NCBI GenBank assembly: GCA_028293405.1
Contig: JAQGOW010000017.1
Coordinates: 1-5,144, forward strand
DNA length: 5,144 nt
Reading direction: 5' to 3'
Source of the DNA: Verrucomicrobiales bacterium
GTDB taxonomy: Bacteria; Verrucomicrobiota; Verrucomicrobiia; Limisphaerales; Palsa-1400
Shown: positions 1-5,144 of the stretch, in pieces
Numbering within the stretch: position 1 is the first letter of the stretch
Layout: each line of letters opens with the position of its first letter
Notes under the pieces: model-generated
Seen by the model: the letters and a program-made list of their open reading frames with translations, nothing else
Told to the model about the DNA's origin: nothing
Database searches by the model: none
Made by a program: the position numbers and the translations under genes

Positions 1-899
1 AAATGGCGGCGATGATGACGTTGGCTCAGGAGGTTGTCGCCAATGCACAGGCAGATCCGAAGCAACGCGTGCAAGCGATTCAATTGCTCGGTGAAACGAG
101 TTTCGATCGCGTGGGAGCGAAGTTGCTTTCGTTGCTTAATTTGGATGAACCGGAAGCAGTACAGTTGGCTGCTTTGTCGACCGTTGCGAAATTTTCCAGT
201 CCGAAGATTGCGCCGGACCTGACGAATCGTTGGGCGACGATGACACCGCGCGTGCGTGCGGAGGCATTGAATGTTTTGTTGGCGCGACCGCAACGCGCGT
301 TGGTTTTGTTGGACGCGGTGCAAAAGAAAATCGTCGGTCGTGCGGAATTGACCACGGCACAAATTAAATTCTTGAACGGCAGTCGCGACAAGAACGTGCG
401 AATAGAGGCCCACAAAGTTTTGGCCGGTTTGAATATTGCGAAGCGCCAGGATGTGGTGAATCAGTTTAATGCGGCGCTCAACCTCAAGGGCGACACGATG
501 CACGGGAAGAAGTTGTATGAAGACCGTTGTTCGTCCTGCCATCGCTTGGGCGGTGAAGGTCATGCGCTCGGGCCGGACCTCGTCACGGTGCAGGCGACGG
601 GTAAAGAGAAGTTGCTCGGAAATATTTTGGATCCGAATCGCGAAGTCGCGCCGCAATTCCAGGCTTACGAAGTGGAGTTGAAAGATGGCGACAGTTTGAT
701 TGGATTGGTTGGAAACGAAACGGCATCGAGCATCACAGTGCGTCAGGCTTTCGGTAAGGAAGAAGTCGTGCCACGTTCGAACATCGCGCGTATTCGCAAC
801 CAGAACCAATCATTGATGCCGGAAGGTCTGGAAGCCGGACTGAAACAGCAGGACGTGGCTGATTTGTTGGAATACGTCTCGACTGCGAAAGGGAACTAA
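1..899 (+). CDS. PVC-type heme-binding HEAT-repeat protein, C-terminal part (5' truncated by window edge)
   Basis: The reading frame is open at the left edge. The first in-frame ATG (position 3) is probably an internal methionine, so the true start lies outside the window. Numbering from that ATG gives 298 visible residues. Residues about 1-150 are alpha-helical, HEAT-like repeats (for example 'EAVQLAALSTVAKF' and 'VRAEALNVLLAR'). A c-type cytochrome motif CSSCH follows at residues 176-180, with GPDL just after it. 'ILDPNREVAPQFQAYEVE' and 'SLMPEGLEAGL' come next, and M272 is a plausible distal heme ligand. This order matches the putative heme-binding domain of planctomycete and verrucomicrobial membrane-bound dehydrogenase-like proteins, which are usually much longer and often carry an N-terminal beta-propeller or sugar-dehydrogenase region not seen here. 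By inference it is exported and moves electrons from an oxidised substrate, but the substrate cannot be told from this part. The TAA stop at 897-899 is 7 nt before the next gene, which suggests cotranscription. Confidence 0.88.
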   Translation, partial: MAAMMTLAQEVVANAQADPKQRVQAIQLLGETSFDRVGAKLLSLLNLDEPEAVQLAALSTVAKFSSPKIAPDLTNRWATMTPRVRAEALNVLLARPQRALVLLDAVQKKIVGRAELTTAQIKFLNGSRDKNVRIEAHKVLAGLNIAKRQDVVNQFNAALNLKGDTMHGKKLYEDRCSSCHRLGGEGHALGPDLVTVQATGKEKLLGNILDPNREVAPQFQAYEVELKDGDSLIGLVGNETASSITVRQAFGKEEVVPRSNIARIRNQNQSLMPEGLEAGLKQQDVADLLEYVSTAKGN

Positions 900-906
900 C
901 GCGTCC

Positions 907-2502
907 ATGAACGCGGATTCGGGCAAGCACGCATTGGTCGTCTTTGAAGACGAACACCTACTGGTTATCAACAAGCCGGCGGGACTCAACACGCACGCGC
1001 CGAGCCCGTATGCGGGCGAAGGGATTTACGAATGGCTCAAAAACCGCGACCCGCGTTGGGCGAAGCTGGCGATCATTCATCGGCTCGACAAGGACACTTC
1101 GGGGTTGATGGTTTTTGGGAAATCCAGCGTGGCGAATAAATCGCTGACTTCGCAGTTCGCGACACGACGCGTTCGCAAGGCTTACATTATTGTTACCGAC
1201 AAAGCTGTTTCGTTTGCGCAATTCACTGCTCGATCGAAGCTTGTGCGCGTCAATGAACGTTACGCGAGCAATAAGGAAAAAGGTGATTTGGCCGAGACGG
1301 TTTTTCGCAAGCTGCCACCGCAAGGTGACAATCCGCGACTGACTTGGGTTGAAGCGCAACCGTTGACGGGCCGCACACATCAGATCCGCGTTCATGCGAC
1401 GGAAAACGGATTTCCCATTCTCGGCGATCCGATTTACGGCGGGTCCCCTGCTCCACGACTTTGTCTGCACGCGGCGGAACTTAGCTTTGAACATCCGGCA
1501 ACCGGACGAGTTGTTAGTTTTAAAGCGGAGCCGAACTTTTTTGAAAATCCACGCCTGGCGATTCGGCACCAGTTGATTGATGCGCAGTCGACGAATGCGT
1601 ATCGAGTCATTCACGGTGCGTCGGATGGTAACGCGGGATTTTTTGTTGATCGGTTTGGCGATTGGTTGCTGGCGCAATCGGAGCGGCCGCTGATTAATCA
1701 GCAACAGACTTTGCTCAACAATCTGATGCGCGATCTCGCGTGTCGCGGCGTCTATCACAAGTTGCTCAGGAAAGAGGTGCAGAAGGCTGGAGCCGTTGAA
1801 GCGTCGCCGCAGCCCATCTTTGGAGAAGCCGCGCCACAGCAATGGACGATTTGCGAGAACGGGCTGCAATACGCGATTCGGTTCAGTGAAGGTTATTCGG
1901 TTGGTATTTTCCTGGACCAACGAGATAACCGTGCGCGACTGCTGACCGGGTATGTTGCGCCGGAATTTAGATTACCAAGTGGTGGCGAGGTCTTGAATTC
2001 ATTCGCATACACGTGCGCGTTTTCCGTCGCAGCAGCCAAGGCGGGTCATCGTGTGACCAGCCTGGATTTGTCGCGCGGTTATTTGGATTGGGGCAAAGAA
2101 AACTTTCAACTGAACAGTCTCGACCCGGCGCAGCACGATTTCATTTACGGCGATGCGTTTGATTGGTTTCGGCGAATGGCGAAACAGAATCGGTTGTTTG
2201 ATGCGGTGTTGTTGGACCCGCCGACTTTTTCACGATCGAAGGAAGGAACGTTTCAGGCTGAACGGGATTATGGCAAGTTGGTGTCGGCGGCGCTGCCGCT
2301 GATCAAACGAAACGGCGTGCTGTTTGCGTCGACGAATGCGGCCAAACTGAAGCCTGAGGATTATCTTAAAAGCATCGCGCAGTCGGTTGCTATGGCGAAT
2401 CGCAAAATCGTGCAGCAGCACTACGTCCCCCAACCGCCGGATTTTCCGATTACTCGGGAGCAGCCGGGTTATTTGAAGACGGTTTGGATGCGACTGAGTT
2501 GA
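907..2502 (+). CDS. Fused RluA-type pseudouridine synthase / RlmI-like SAM-dependent RNA methyltransferase
   Basis: This 531-residue protein carries two RNA-modifying domains. Residues about 11-210 are an RluA-family pseudouridine synthase. They show 'VINKPAGL' near the N-terminus, HRLDKDTSG at 58-66 with catalytic Asp61, and GRTHQIRVH from 155, followed by 'LGDPIYGG'. The N-terminal S4 domain found in RluC/RluD is absent, as in RluA and TruC. Residues about 219-531 resemble RlmI and the RlmK half of RlmKL: TNAYRVIHG (229-237), 'DGNAGFFVDRFGD', FLDQRDNR (335-342), an SAM-binding motif I region VLNSFAYTCAF (362-372), DPPTF (437-441) and a C-terminal 'GYLKTVWMRLS'. The RluA domain sits where RlmI has its N-terminal PUA domain. 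The expected roles are uridine isomerisation plus base methylation of rRNA or tRNA in the cytoplasm. The target bases are unknown: DPPTF is more RlmK-like, while FLDQRD and the C-terminus are more RlmI-like. The ATG at 907 lies just before the first conserved strand. The nearest purine-rich stretch, AAAGGGA at 888-894, is rather far upstream. Confidence 0.9.
   Translation: MNADSGKHALVVFEDEHLLVINKPAGLNTHAPSPYAGEGIYEWLKNRDPRWAKLAIIHRLDKDTSGLMVFGKSSVANKSLTSQFATRRVRKAYIIVTDKAVSFAQFTARSKLVRVNERYASNKEKGDLAETVFRKLPPQGDNPRLTWVEAQPLTGRTHQIRVHATENGFPILGDPIYGGSPAPRLCLHAAELSFEHPATGRVVSFKAEPNFFENPRLAIRHQLIDAQSTNAYRVIHGASDGNAGFFVDRFGDWLLAQSERPLINQQQTLLNNLMRDLACRGVYHKLLRKEVQKAGAVEASPQPIFGEAAPQQWTICENGLQYAIRFSEGYSVGIFLDQRDNRARLLTGYVAPEFRLPSGGEVLNSFAYTCAFSVAAAKAGHRVTSLDLSRGYLDWGKENFQLNSLDPAQHDFIYGDAFDWFRRMAKQNRLFDAVLLDPPTFSRSKEGTFQAERDYGKLVSAALPLIKRNGVLFASTNAAKLKPEDYLKSIAQSVAMANRKIVQQHYVPQPPDFPITREQPGYLKTVWMRLS
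2450..2502. other. Convergent coding overlap of the RNA-modification and VWA genes
   Basis: The plus-strand methyltransferase ends at TGA 2500-2502 and the minus-strand VWA gene ends at TAA 2452-2450, so 53 bp code on both strands. The plus-strand product here (from about TREQPGYLK to the end) matches the conserved RlmI-like C-terminus. That frame is therefore probably the older one, and the minus-strand tail is the part adapted to fit. There is no room for a dedicated terminator between the two genes. Confidence 0.85.
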
Positions 2503-3733
2503 GGTGTTCGCGGGTCATTGATTGCGAGATGAAGCTCGGGCCTTTGGGCGCGTTTGCTTTTCTCACGAGCAACAAAATAAATATACCCGCCAGTAGGACA
2601 ACCCCTCCTGCACCAAGAGCGATTAGAATCCCGTTTGATTGAGACACAGAAACGACAACCGGCGCAGGTGTGGATGGATTTGATGTGACGACTGACGCGT
2701 TCGAAGCACGGTTTGTAGGAGCCACAATGGCGTTTGTCGGCATGGCCGCGACAGGTGCGGAGGTTGCCGCAACTGGTGCCGTGACAGCAGCTACGATGTC
2801 GTTGGATTTTAGCGGTTGCGGTGTGGTTACAATTGGTTTGTCGACCGGAGCGTTCGTTGTGATCTCTGGTTTTGCGACCGGGGTGGCGTTTGTCGCTGTT
2901 TGTTGAGTTGCAGGGATGTTGGTTTGTGCGGCGGCCTTGATCGCGGCGATTGCAGCATTTGATTTCTCGAGAACCGATTCAGGCGATGGACCGACGTGAA
3001 TGATCAAGGGTGGCTTCTTCGCAACGGGCGGCGCTTCGACCACCGGCGCAGACGGCGCGGTAGCTACAACGACCGGCGCGGCGGCTTCTTTTTCCATAAC
3101 TTCAGGCAAGCGAAGTTTGGCGTCGCCGGGATTTACAGTGAAGTCGGCAATGACACCTTTGCGCACCGCCAGCAATGTCACAAAAGGAATGTGTTGTTTG
3201 CGAAAGCCGTCGCGGAATTCTTTTTGCAATTCAGCAATTTCAGTTGCGAAAGGTAAGCCGGTGATTTGATCGTTGCCGGTCGTCATCCAAATAATTGTCA
3301 GTTTTTGCGATGCCTTGATAATGCTTTGTAAGAGCGGCATCCCTTTGCTGAGGTCGGAGCGGTGGACGAACTTTTGCTTCGACATCCAAAAATCCACCGC
3401 ACTTTGCACATCTTGAACATGCTCGTTCCTCCACAGGATCATCGGGAAATCGGTTTTCAATTTATCGTTGTAAGTCCACACCCCGATCGTGTCGCCATAC
3501 TTCATTTGTCCGTTAAGACCGGACTCGATGATCGACCGCATGGCTTTTCTGAGCGCAACTTTGTTGGCGTCCATCGCCTCGCTGGTTTCAATCAGGAAAA
3601 GGTAGCGGCCTTCCTGCTTTTCCGGCGCCTTCGTATTCGCTGCCGTGGTGTCGGGCGCCGCGAATAACGAAGCGCGCAGTCCGATAAAAATCACAGCGCA
3701 GAGGAAATAGATGCAAATCCGGAGGTTCTTCAT
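2450..3733 (-). CDS. Secreted, membrane-anchored VWA-like domain protein with long Ala/Pro/Thr-rich linker
   Basis: The 427-residue product starts with a signal peptide: basic MKNLR, a hydrophobic core and a likely cleavage near residues 25-26 (SLFAA). Residues about 43-200 look like a von Willebrand factor A fold: 'RYLFLIETSEAM', 'YGDTIGVWTYND', 'SKGMPLLQSII', 'LTIIWMTTGNDQ' and 'HIPFVTLLAV'. The metal-site (MIDAS) motif DxSxS is degenerate (E49-T-S-E-A53), and the late TDG-like site reads TTGN, so ordinary metal-dependent ligand binding is doubtful. Residues about 215-365 are low-complexity Ala/Pro/Thr/Val sequence, likely an extended periplasmic spacer, with a short repeat of APVAA at 319-330. 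A transmembrane helix spans about 369-390, followed by RK and a polar tail of about 37 residues, predicted to be cytoplasmic. The start ATG overlaps the stop of the upstream NYN gene and has no Shine-Dalgarno sequence, which suggests translational coupling. The last 17 codons overlap the convergent RNA-modification gene. The function is unknown; a binding or scaffold role is only inferred. Confidence 0.8.
   Translation of the reverse strand: MKNLRICIYFLCAVIFIGLRASLFAAPDTTAANTKAPEKQEGRYLFLIETSEAMDANKVALRKAMRSIIESGLNGQMKYGDTIGVWTYNDKLKTDFPMILWRNEHVQDVQSAVDFWMSKQKFVHRSDLSKGMPLLQSIIKASQKLTIIWMTTGNDQITGLPFATEIAELQKEFRDGFRKQHIPFVTLLAVRKGVIADFTVNPGDAKLRLPEVMEKEAAAPVVVATAPSAPVVEAPPVAKKPPLIIHVGPSPESVLEKSNAAIAAIKAAAQTNIPATQQTATNATPVAKPEITTNAPVDKPIVTTPQPLKSNDIVAAVTAPVAATSAPVAAMPTNAIVAPTNRASNASVVTSNPSTPAPVVVSVSQSNGILIALGAGGVVLLAGIFILLLVRKANAPKGPSFISQSMTREHLNSVASKPSSNNPAAPE
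3730..3733 (-). promoter_or_regulatory. ATGA stop/start overlap coupling NYN and VWA genes
   Basis: On the minus strand the VWA start codon (ATG, 3733-3731) and the NYN stop codon (TGA, 3732-3730) share two bases. The bases just upstream of the ATG (AAATTGCCAAA) contain no purine-rich ribosome-binding site. VWA translation is therefore probably by reinitiation of ribosomes finishing the NYN gene. That is an inference from the arrangement; the overlap itself is directly visible. Confidence 0.75.
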
Positions 3734-4200
3734 TTTGGCAATTTGAATTTCTGACGTTCGCGCCGGTTTCGGTTGACGATCTCACGCTGCTGTTCTTTCA
3801 ATGCGCTCTCGATGTCGTTGATAAAATTGAGACAACTCGAGGCAAATCCACCGAACGAAAGGACGGTGTCGCGTTCTTTGAAATCGTCGGTCACAACGAG
3901 CACTTCACCGAAAGCACCGAGACGATTCGCGACCCGTTCGATAACGTCGTCCGCAGTGTGACCGGCACCGGAATACAGAACTTCCAGTTCAGGCGTGCAA
4001 ATTGGTTTGGGGGTTCCGGGAGGTGCGCCGGCCCCATCGAAGACAATCGAAATTGGCGTGCCGATGGCGTCGCGGTATTGCGTGAGCCAATGGATTAACT
4101 CATCGCGAGCCGCAGCGGAATGCCGAGGCTTGCCGGGCGCGAGCTCCGGCCAGTTGTGCAGCAGGCTGTAGCCGTCAACGAGTATGCGCACCAGTGGCAT
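3730..4200 (-). CDS. NYN-domain (YacP/Rae1-like) predicted ribonuclease
   Basis: The preferred start, ATG at 4198-4200, gives 156 residues, close to one NYN domain. Family landmarks run in order: VRILVDGYSLLHNWPEL at 4-20 with Asp9, ISIVFDGAG at 50-58 with Asp55, 'LYSGAGHTADDVIERV' ending near residue 90 with Asp84/Asp85, and VLVVTDDF at 100-107 with Asp105/Asp106. These acidic residues form the PIN-like metal site of NYN nucleases; B. subtilis YacP/Rae1 cleaves mRNA on the ribosome. The family's usual DGYN reads DGYS here (Ser12). The C-terminus is a basic tail, 'NRNRRERQKFKLPK', that could bind RNA. The frame is open upstream to another ATG at 4287, but those 29 extra residues look unlike the family, and a possible -10 box lies between the two ATGs. 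No good Shine-Dalgarno sequence precedes either ATG. The TGA stop (3732-3730) overlaps the next gene's ATG. Its RNA target is unknown. Confidence 0.85.
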   Translation of the reverse strand: MPLVRILVDGYSLLHNWPELAPGKPRHSAAARDELIHWLTQYRDAIGTPISIVFDGAGAPPGTPKPICTPELEVLYSGAGHTADDVIERVANRLGAFGEVLVVTDDFKERDTVLSFGGFASSCLNFINDIESALKEQQREIVNRNRRERQKFKLPK

Positions 4201-4257
4201 CAAGCATGTTAGGCTGGAATTGACGGAGTTAATAGAGATTTTGCGTGGGGGATAATT

Positions 4258-4263
4258 TTTATA
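4258..4263 (-). promoter_or_regulatory. Possible -10 box for the leftward NYN-VWA operon
   Basis: On the minus strand this reads TATAAA inside an AT-rich run (GGTATAAAAATTAT). Initiation about 7 bases downstream would give a leader of roughly 50 nt to the ATG at 4200 and would exclude the alternative ATG at 4287. No acceptable -35 hexamer lies 17 bases upstream (the site reads TGTGCC), so this is a weak call. Confidence 0.25.
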
Positions 4264-4294
4264 CCGCACGAAACTTTTTTGGCACATCCGAGTG

Positions 4295-4374
4295 TCGACG
4301 TTGCTGCGGACGTGGACGTCCGCACTCCGGAAACTGTGAGGGAACGCCGCTCAGTGCTCTGAGCAACGTGCCGA
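4295..4374. repeat. Nested inverted repeats (structured or REP-like intergenic element)
   Basis: An 8-bp outer pair, ACGTTGCT (4298-4305) and AGCAACGT (4362-4369), encloses a perfect 7-bp hairpin, GCGGACG-TGGA-CGTCCGC (4306-4323). The outer stem can be extended by TCG (4295-4297) pairing with CGA (4372-4374) across a 2-base bulge. A second hairpin, GCTCAG-TGCT-CTGAGC (4349-4364), overlaps the outer right arm, so the two folds compete. No T-run follows, which argues against a classic terminator. It could be a REP-like dispersed palindrome, a protein-binding site or a structured RNA leader; the sequence alone does not decide. Confidence 0.55.
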
Positions 4375-4459
4375 GGACAAATTGTCGCAGCTTCGCCTAG
4401 TTCATTGAATTAGAAGAATTGATAGAGTCGGAGCTGACCCAAAGGGAGAGACTCAGGGT

Positions 4460-4558
4460 ATGGAGTTTAGAGAACAGGGATGGTCGGGAATCGAGAAGGT
4501 TGAATTGGCTGTAGTCGTGGCGCTTGCTTCACTACTTCTATATTTGATGATGACTTGA
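4460..4558 (+). CDS. Candidate small membrane peptide (32 aa) with prepilin-signal-like sequence
   Basis: An ATG at 4460 opens 32 codons ending in TGA at 4556-4558. A purine-rich AAAGGGAGAG (4441-4450) lies upstream at slightly long spacing. The product has a short polar start (MEFREQGWSG) and then one strongly hydrophobic helix, roughly VELAVVVALASLLLYLMM, reaching the C-terminus. Residues around the junction, SGIEKVELAVVVALAS, fit the prepilin-peptidase pattern: Gly at -1 and Glu at +5, then a hydrophobic core. A normal pilin would continue into a globular domain, which is absent. The ORF shares its frame with the Nudix gene 57 bases further on. It could be a real small membrane protein, a leader peptide, a relic of a pilin-type gene, or chance. 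No family is recognised. Confidence 0.35.
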   Translation: MEFREQGWSGIEKVELAVVVALASLLLYLMMT

Positions 4559-4601
4559 GGCAGTGTTTTCATAGACAAAGACATCGTTGGCACTTTACGA
4601 T

Positions 4602-4612
4602 GCGCGCGCGCG
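4602..4612 (+). repeat. Alternating GC dinucleotide tract before the Nudix start
   Basis: Eleven bases of strictly alternating G and C end 3 bases before the ATG at 4616. The tract occupies the place where a Shine-Dalgarno sequence would lie, so that gene has no recognisable one. Such tracts can adopt Z-DNA and are prone to slippage; neither can be concluded from sequence alone. Confidence 0.6.
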
Positions 4613-4615
4613 TCT

Positions 4616-5144
4616 ATGAGTATCGAACTGCAAGAAAAAGTGTTGGTTGTTCCGAGCAATATTATCAATTCGCTTTGTCCGAAGCCGTTTTCACGAAACA
4701 CCGACGGCGTGATTGATGCGGCTATCAAGAATGCGCAGTTTCTCGCGCGGACCATCGCGGAGACGGATTTCAATTTTAAGCAGATCATTCCTTACGTGCT
4801 GGTTCGACACGAAAATCGTTACGTTTTGATGCGACGCACAACCAAACAAACGGAAGCGCGGTTGCACGATAAATATTCAATCGGCGTCGGTGGTCATATC
4901 AATGACCAAGACATGGGCAAGGGCATCGAGAATATCATTCAGGAAGGGATGCGTCGCGAGATAGAGGAAGAGATGCACATCAAGTCTGAGCAGTCGTGCG
5001 AATTGGTGGGGGTGATCAATGATAATTCCAGCGAAGTTTCGCGCGTGCACATGGGGTTGGTTTATGTGCTCACCACAGGTTCGGCAGAATTTGAAATTGC
5101 GGAGAAGGATAAGTATACAGCCAATTGGGCTAGCGCTGAGGAGA
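4616..5144 (+). CDS. Nudix-fold hydrolase-like protein (MutT-like predicted phosphoesterase), 3' truncated by window edge
   Basis: The ATG at 4616 is the only usual start codon after the in-frame TGA at 4556-4558. It opens 176 codons with no stop before the right edge. The N-terminus, 'EKVLVVPSNIINSL', and 'QIIPYVLVRHENRYVLMRR' (57-74) lead into 'KYSIGVGGHIN' (86-96) and a Nudix box at about 101-122 ending REIEEEMHI. The catalytic pair Glu118/Glu119 is present. The box departs from GX5EX7REUXEEXGU: the first Glu is one position off (E105, with N106 in the canonical place) and the late Gly is His121. The layout recalls the MutT-like predicted phosphoesterases related to COG4112, whose substrates are uncertain. 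A cytoplasmic nucleoside-diphosphate-linked substrate is expected from the fold. The gene diverges from the NYN gene and has no clear Shine-Dalgarno sequence. Most of the catalytic domain is visible; only the C-terminal part is missing. Confidence 0.82.
   Translation, partial: MSIELQEKVLVVPSNIINSLCPKPFSRNTDGVIDAAIKNAQFLARTIAETDFNFKQIIPYVLVRHENRYVLMRRTTKQTEARLHDKYSIGVGGHINDQDMGKGIENIIQEGMRREIEEEMHIKSEQSCELVGVINDNSSEVSRVHMGLVYVLTTGSAEFEIAEKDKYTANWASAEE

Larger units (their letters stand above)
4201..4615. other. Divergent intergenic region
   Basis: This stretch separates the leftward NYN-VWA pair from the rightward Nudix gene. From left to right it holds an AT-rich segment with a weak leftward -10-like box (4258-4263), a set of nested inverted repeats (about 4295-4374), a stretch of about 70 bases with no clear feature, a candidate 32-codon ORF (4460-4558), and an alternating GC tract (4602-4612) touching the Nudix start. 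No tRNA and no convincing rho-independent terminator is visible. A rightward promoter is not clear; TTGTCG at 4382 with TTGAAT 17 bases later at 4405 is only a weak match. Confidence 0.6.

Noticed and set aside
80..415. Antisense ORFs opposite the HEAT-repeat region
   Set aside because: Shadows of the heme-protein frame; no domain or start signal supports them.
958..1920. Long antisense ORF (320 codons) opposite the RluA domain
   Set aside because: It lies wholly opposite a frame with strong conserved enzyme motifs, and its product is Arg-rich with no recognisable domain, typical of a shadow frame.
2670..3269. Plus-strand ORFs opposite the VWA gene, some rich in Ala/Thr/Gly
   Set aside because: Their composition mirrors the Ala/Pro/Thr linker on the other strand, and the minus-strand product has a signal peptide, a VWA-like fold and a membrane helix.
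4201..4287. N-terminal extension of the NYN gene to the ATG at 4287
   Set aside because: The 29 extra residues do not resemble the family, no Shine-Dalgarno sequence precedes that ATG, and a possible -10 box lies inside the extension.
4306..4323. GC-rich hairpin as a rho-independent terminator
   Set aside because: No T-run follows on either strand and no gene ends nearby, since both flanking genes start here and diverge.
4382..4410. Possible sigma-70-type rightward promoter (TTGTCG, 17 bases, TTGAAT)
   Set aside because: Only 4 of 6 bases match in each hexamer, which is expected by chance in a region of this size.
4453..4788. Minus-strand ORF (111 codons) across the intergenic region and Nudix N-terminus
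   Set aside because: It overlaps the conserved Nudix N-terminal frame and the small-peptide ORF, with no recognisable domain.

Overview
The window looks like ordinary chromosomal DNA from a member of the Verrucomicrobiota, or a near relative in the PVC group. The main pointer is the left-edge gene. It encodes HEAT-like repeats followed by the CxxCH heme-binding domain typical of large planctomycete and verrucomicrobial dehydrogenase-like proteins. Moderate GC, an unusual VWA/NYN gene pair and weak Shine-Dalgarno sequences fit this but do not prove it. I see no tRNA, rRNA, CRISPR array, transposase or phage gene.

Layout. (1) About 1-899, plus strand: the C-terminal part of a c-type heme-binding, HEAT-repeat protein cut by the left edge. 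(2) 907-2502, plus, 7 nt downstream: a two-domain RNA-modification protein with an RluA-type pseudouridine synthase fused to an RlmI/RlmK-like SAM methyltransferase. (3) 2450-3733, minus: a secreted, membrane-anchored protein with a degenerate VWA-like domain; its 3' end overlaps gene 2 tail-to-tail by 53 bp. (4) 3730-4200, minus: a YacP/Rae1-type NYN ribonuclease-like gene whose stop overlaps the start of gene 3 in an ATGA junction. (5) 4201-4615: a divergent intergenic region with a palindromic structured element, a possible leftward promoter and a candidate 32-codon membrane-peptide ORF (4460-4558). (6) 4616 to the right edge, plus: a Nudix-fold hydrolase-like gene that runs off the window.

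How the genes relate. Genes 1 and 2 are probably cotranscribed because of the 7-nt spacing, but no shared pathway is evident. The NYN and VWA genes form a tight leftward pair that is probably translationally coupled. This links a predicted cytoplasmic RNase with an envelope protein, and the sequence does not explain the link. The Nudix gene starts a separate rightward unit, possibly led by the small membrane ORF, which lies in the same frame and is separated by one UGA plus 19 sense codons.

The points most worth a second look are the pseudouridine synthase-methyltransferase fusion, the convergent coding overlap, the small pilin-signal-like ORF ahead of the Nudix gene, and the nested inverted repeats in the divergent intergenic region. 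I did not find convincing evidence of a wholly new defence or mobile system here.
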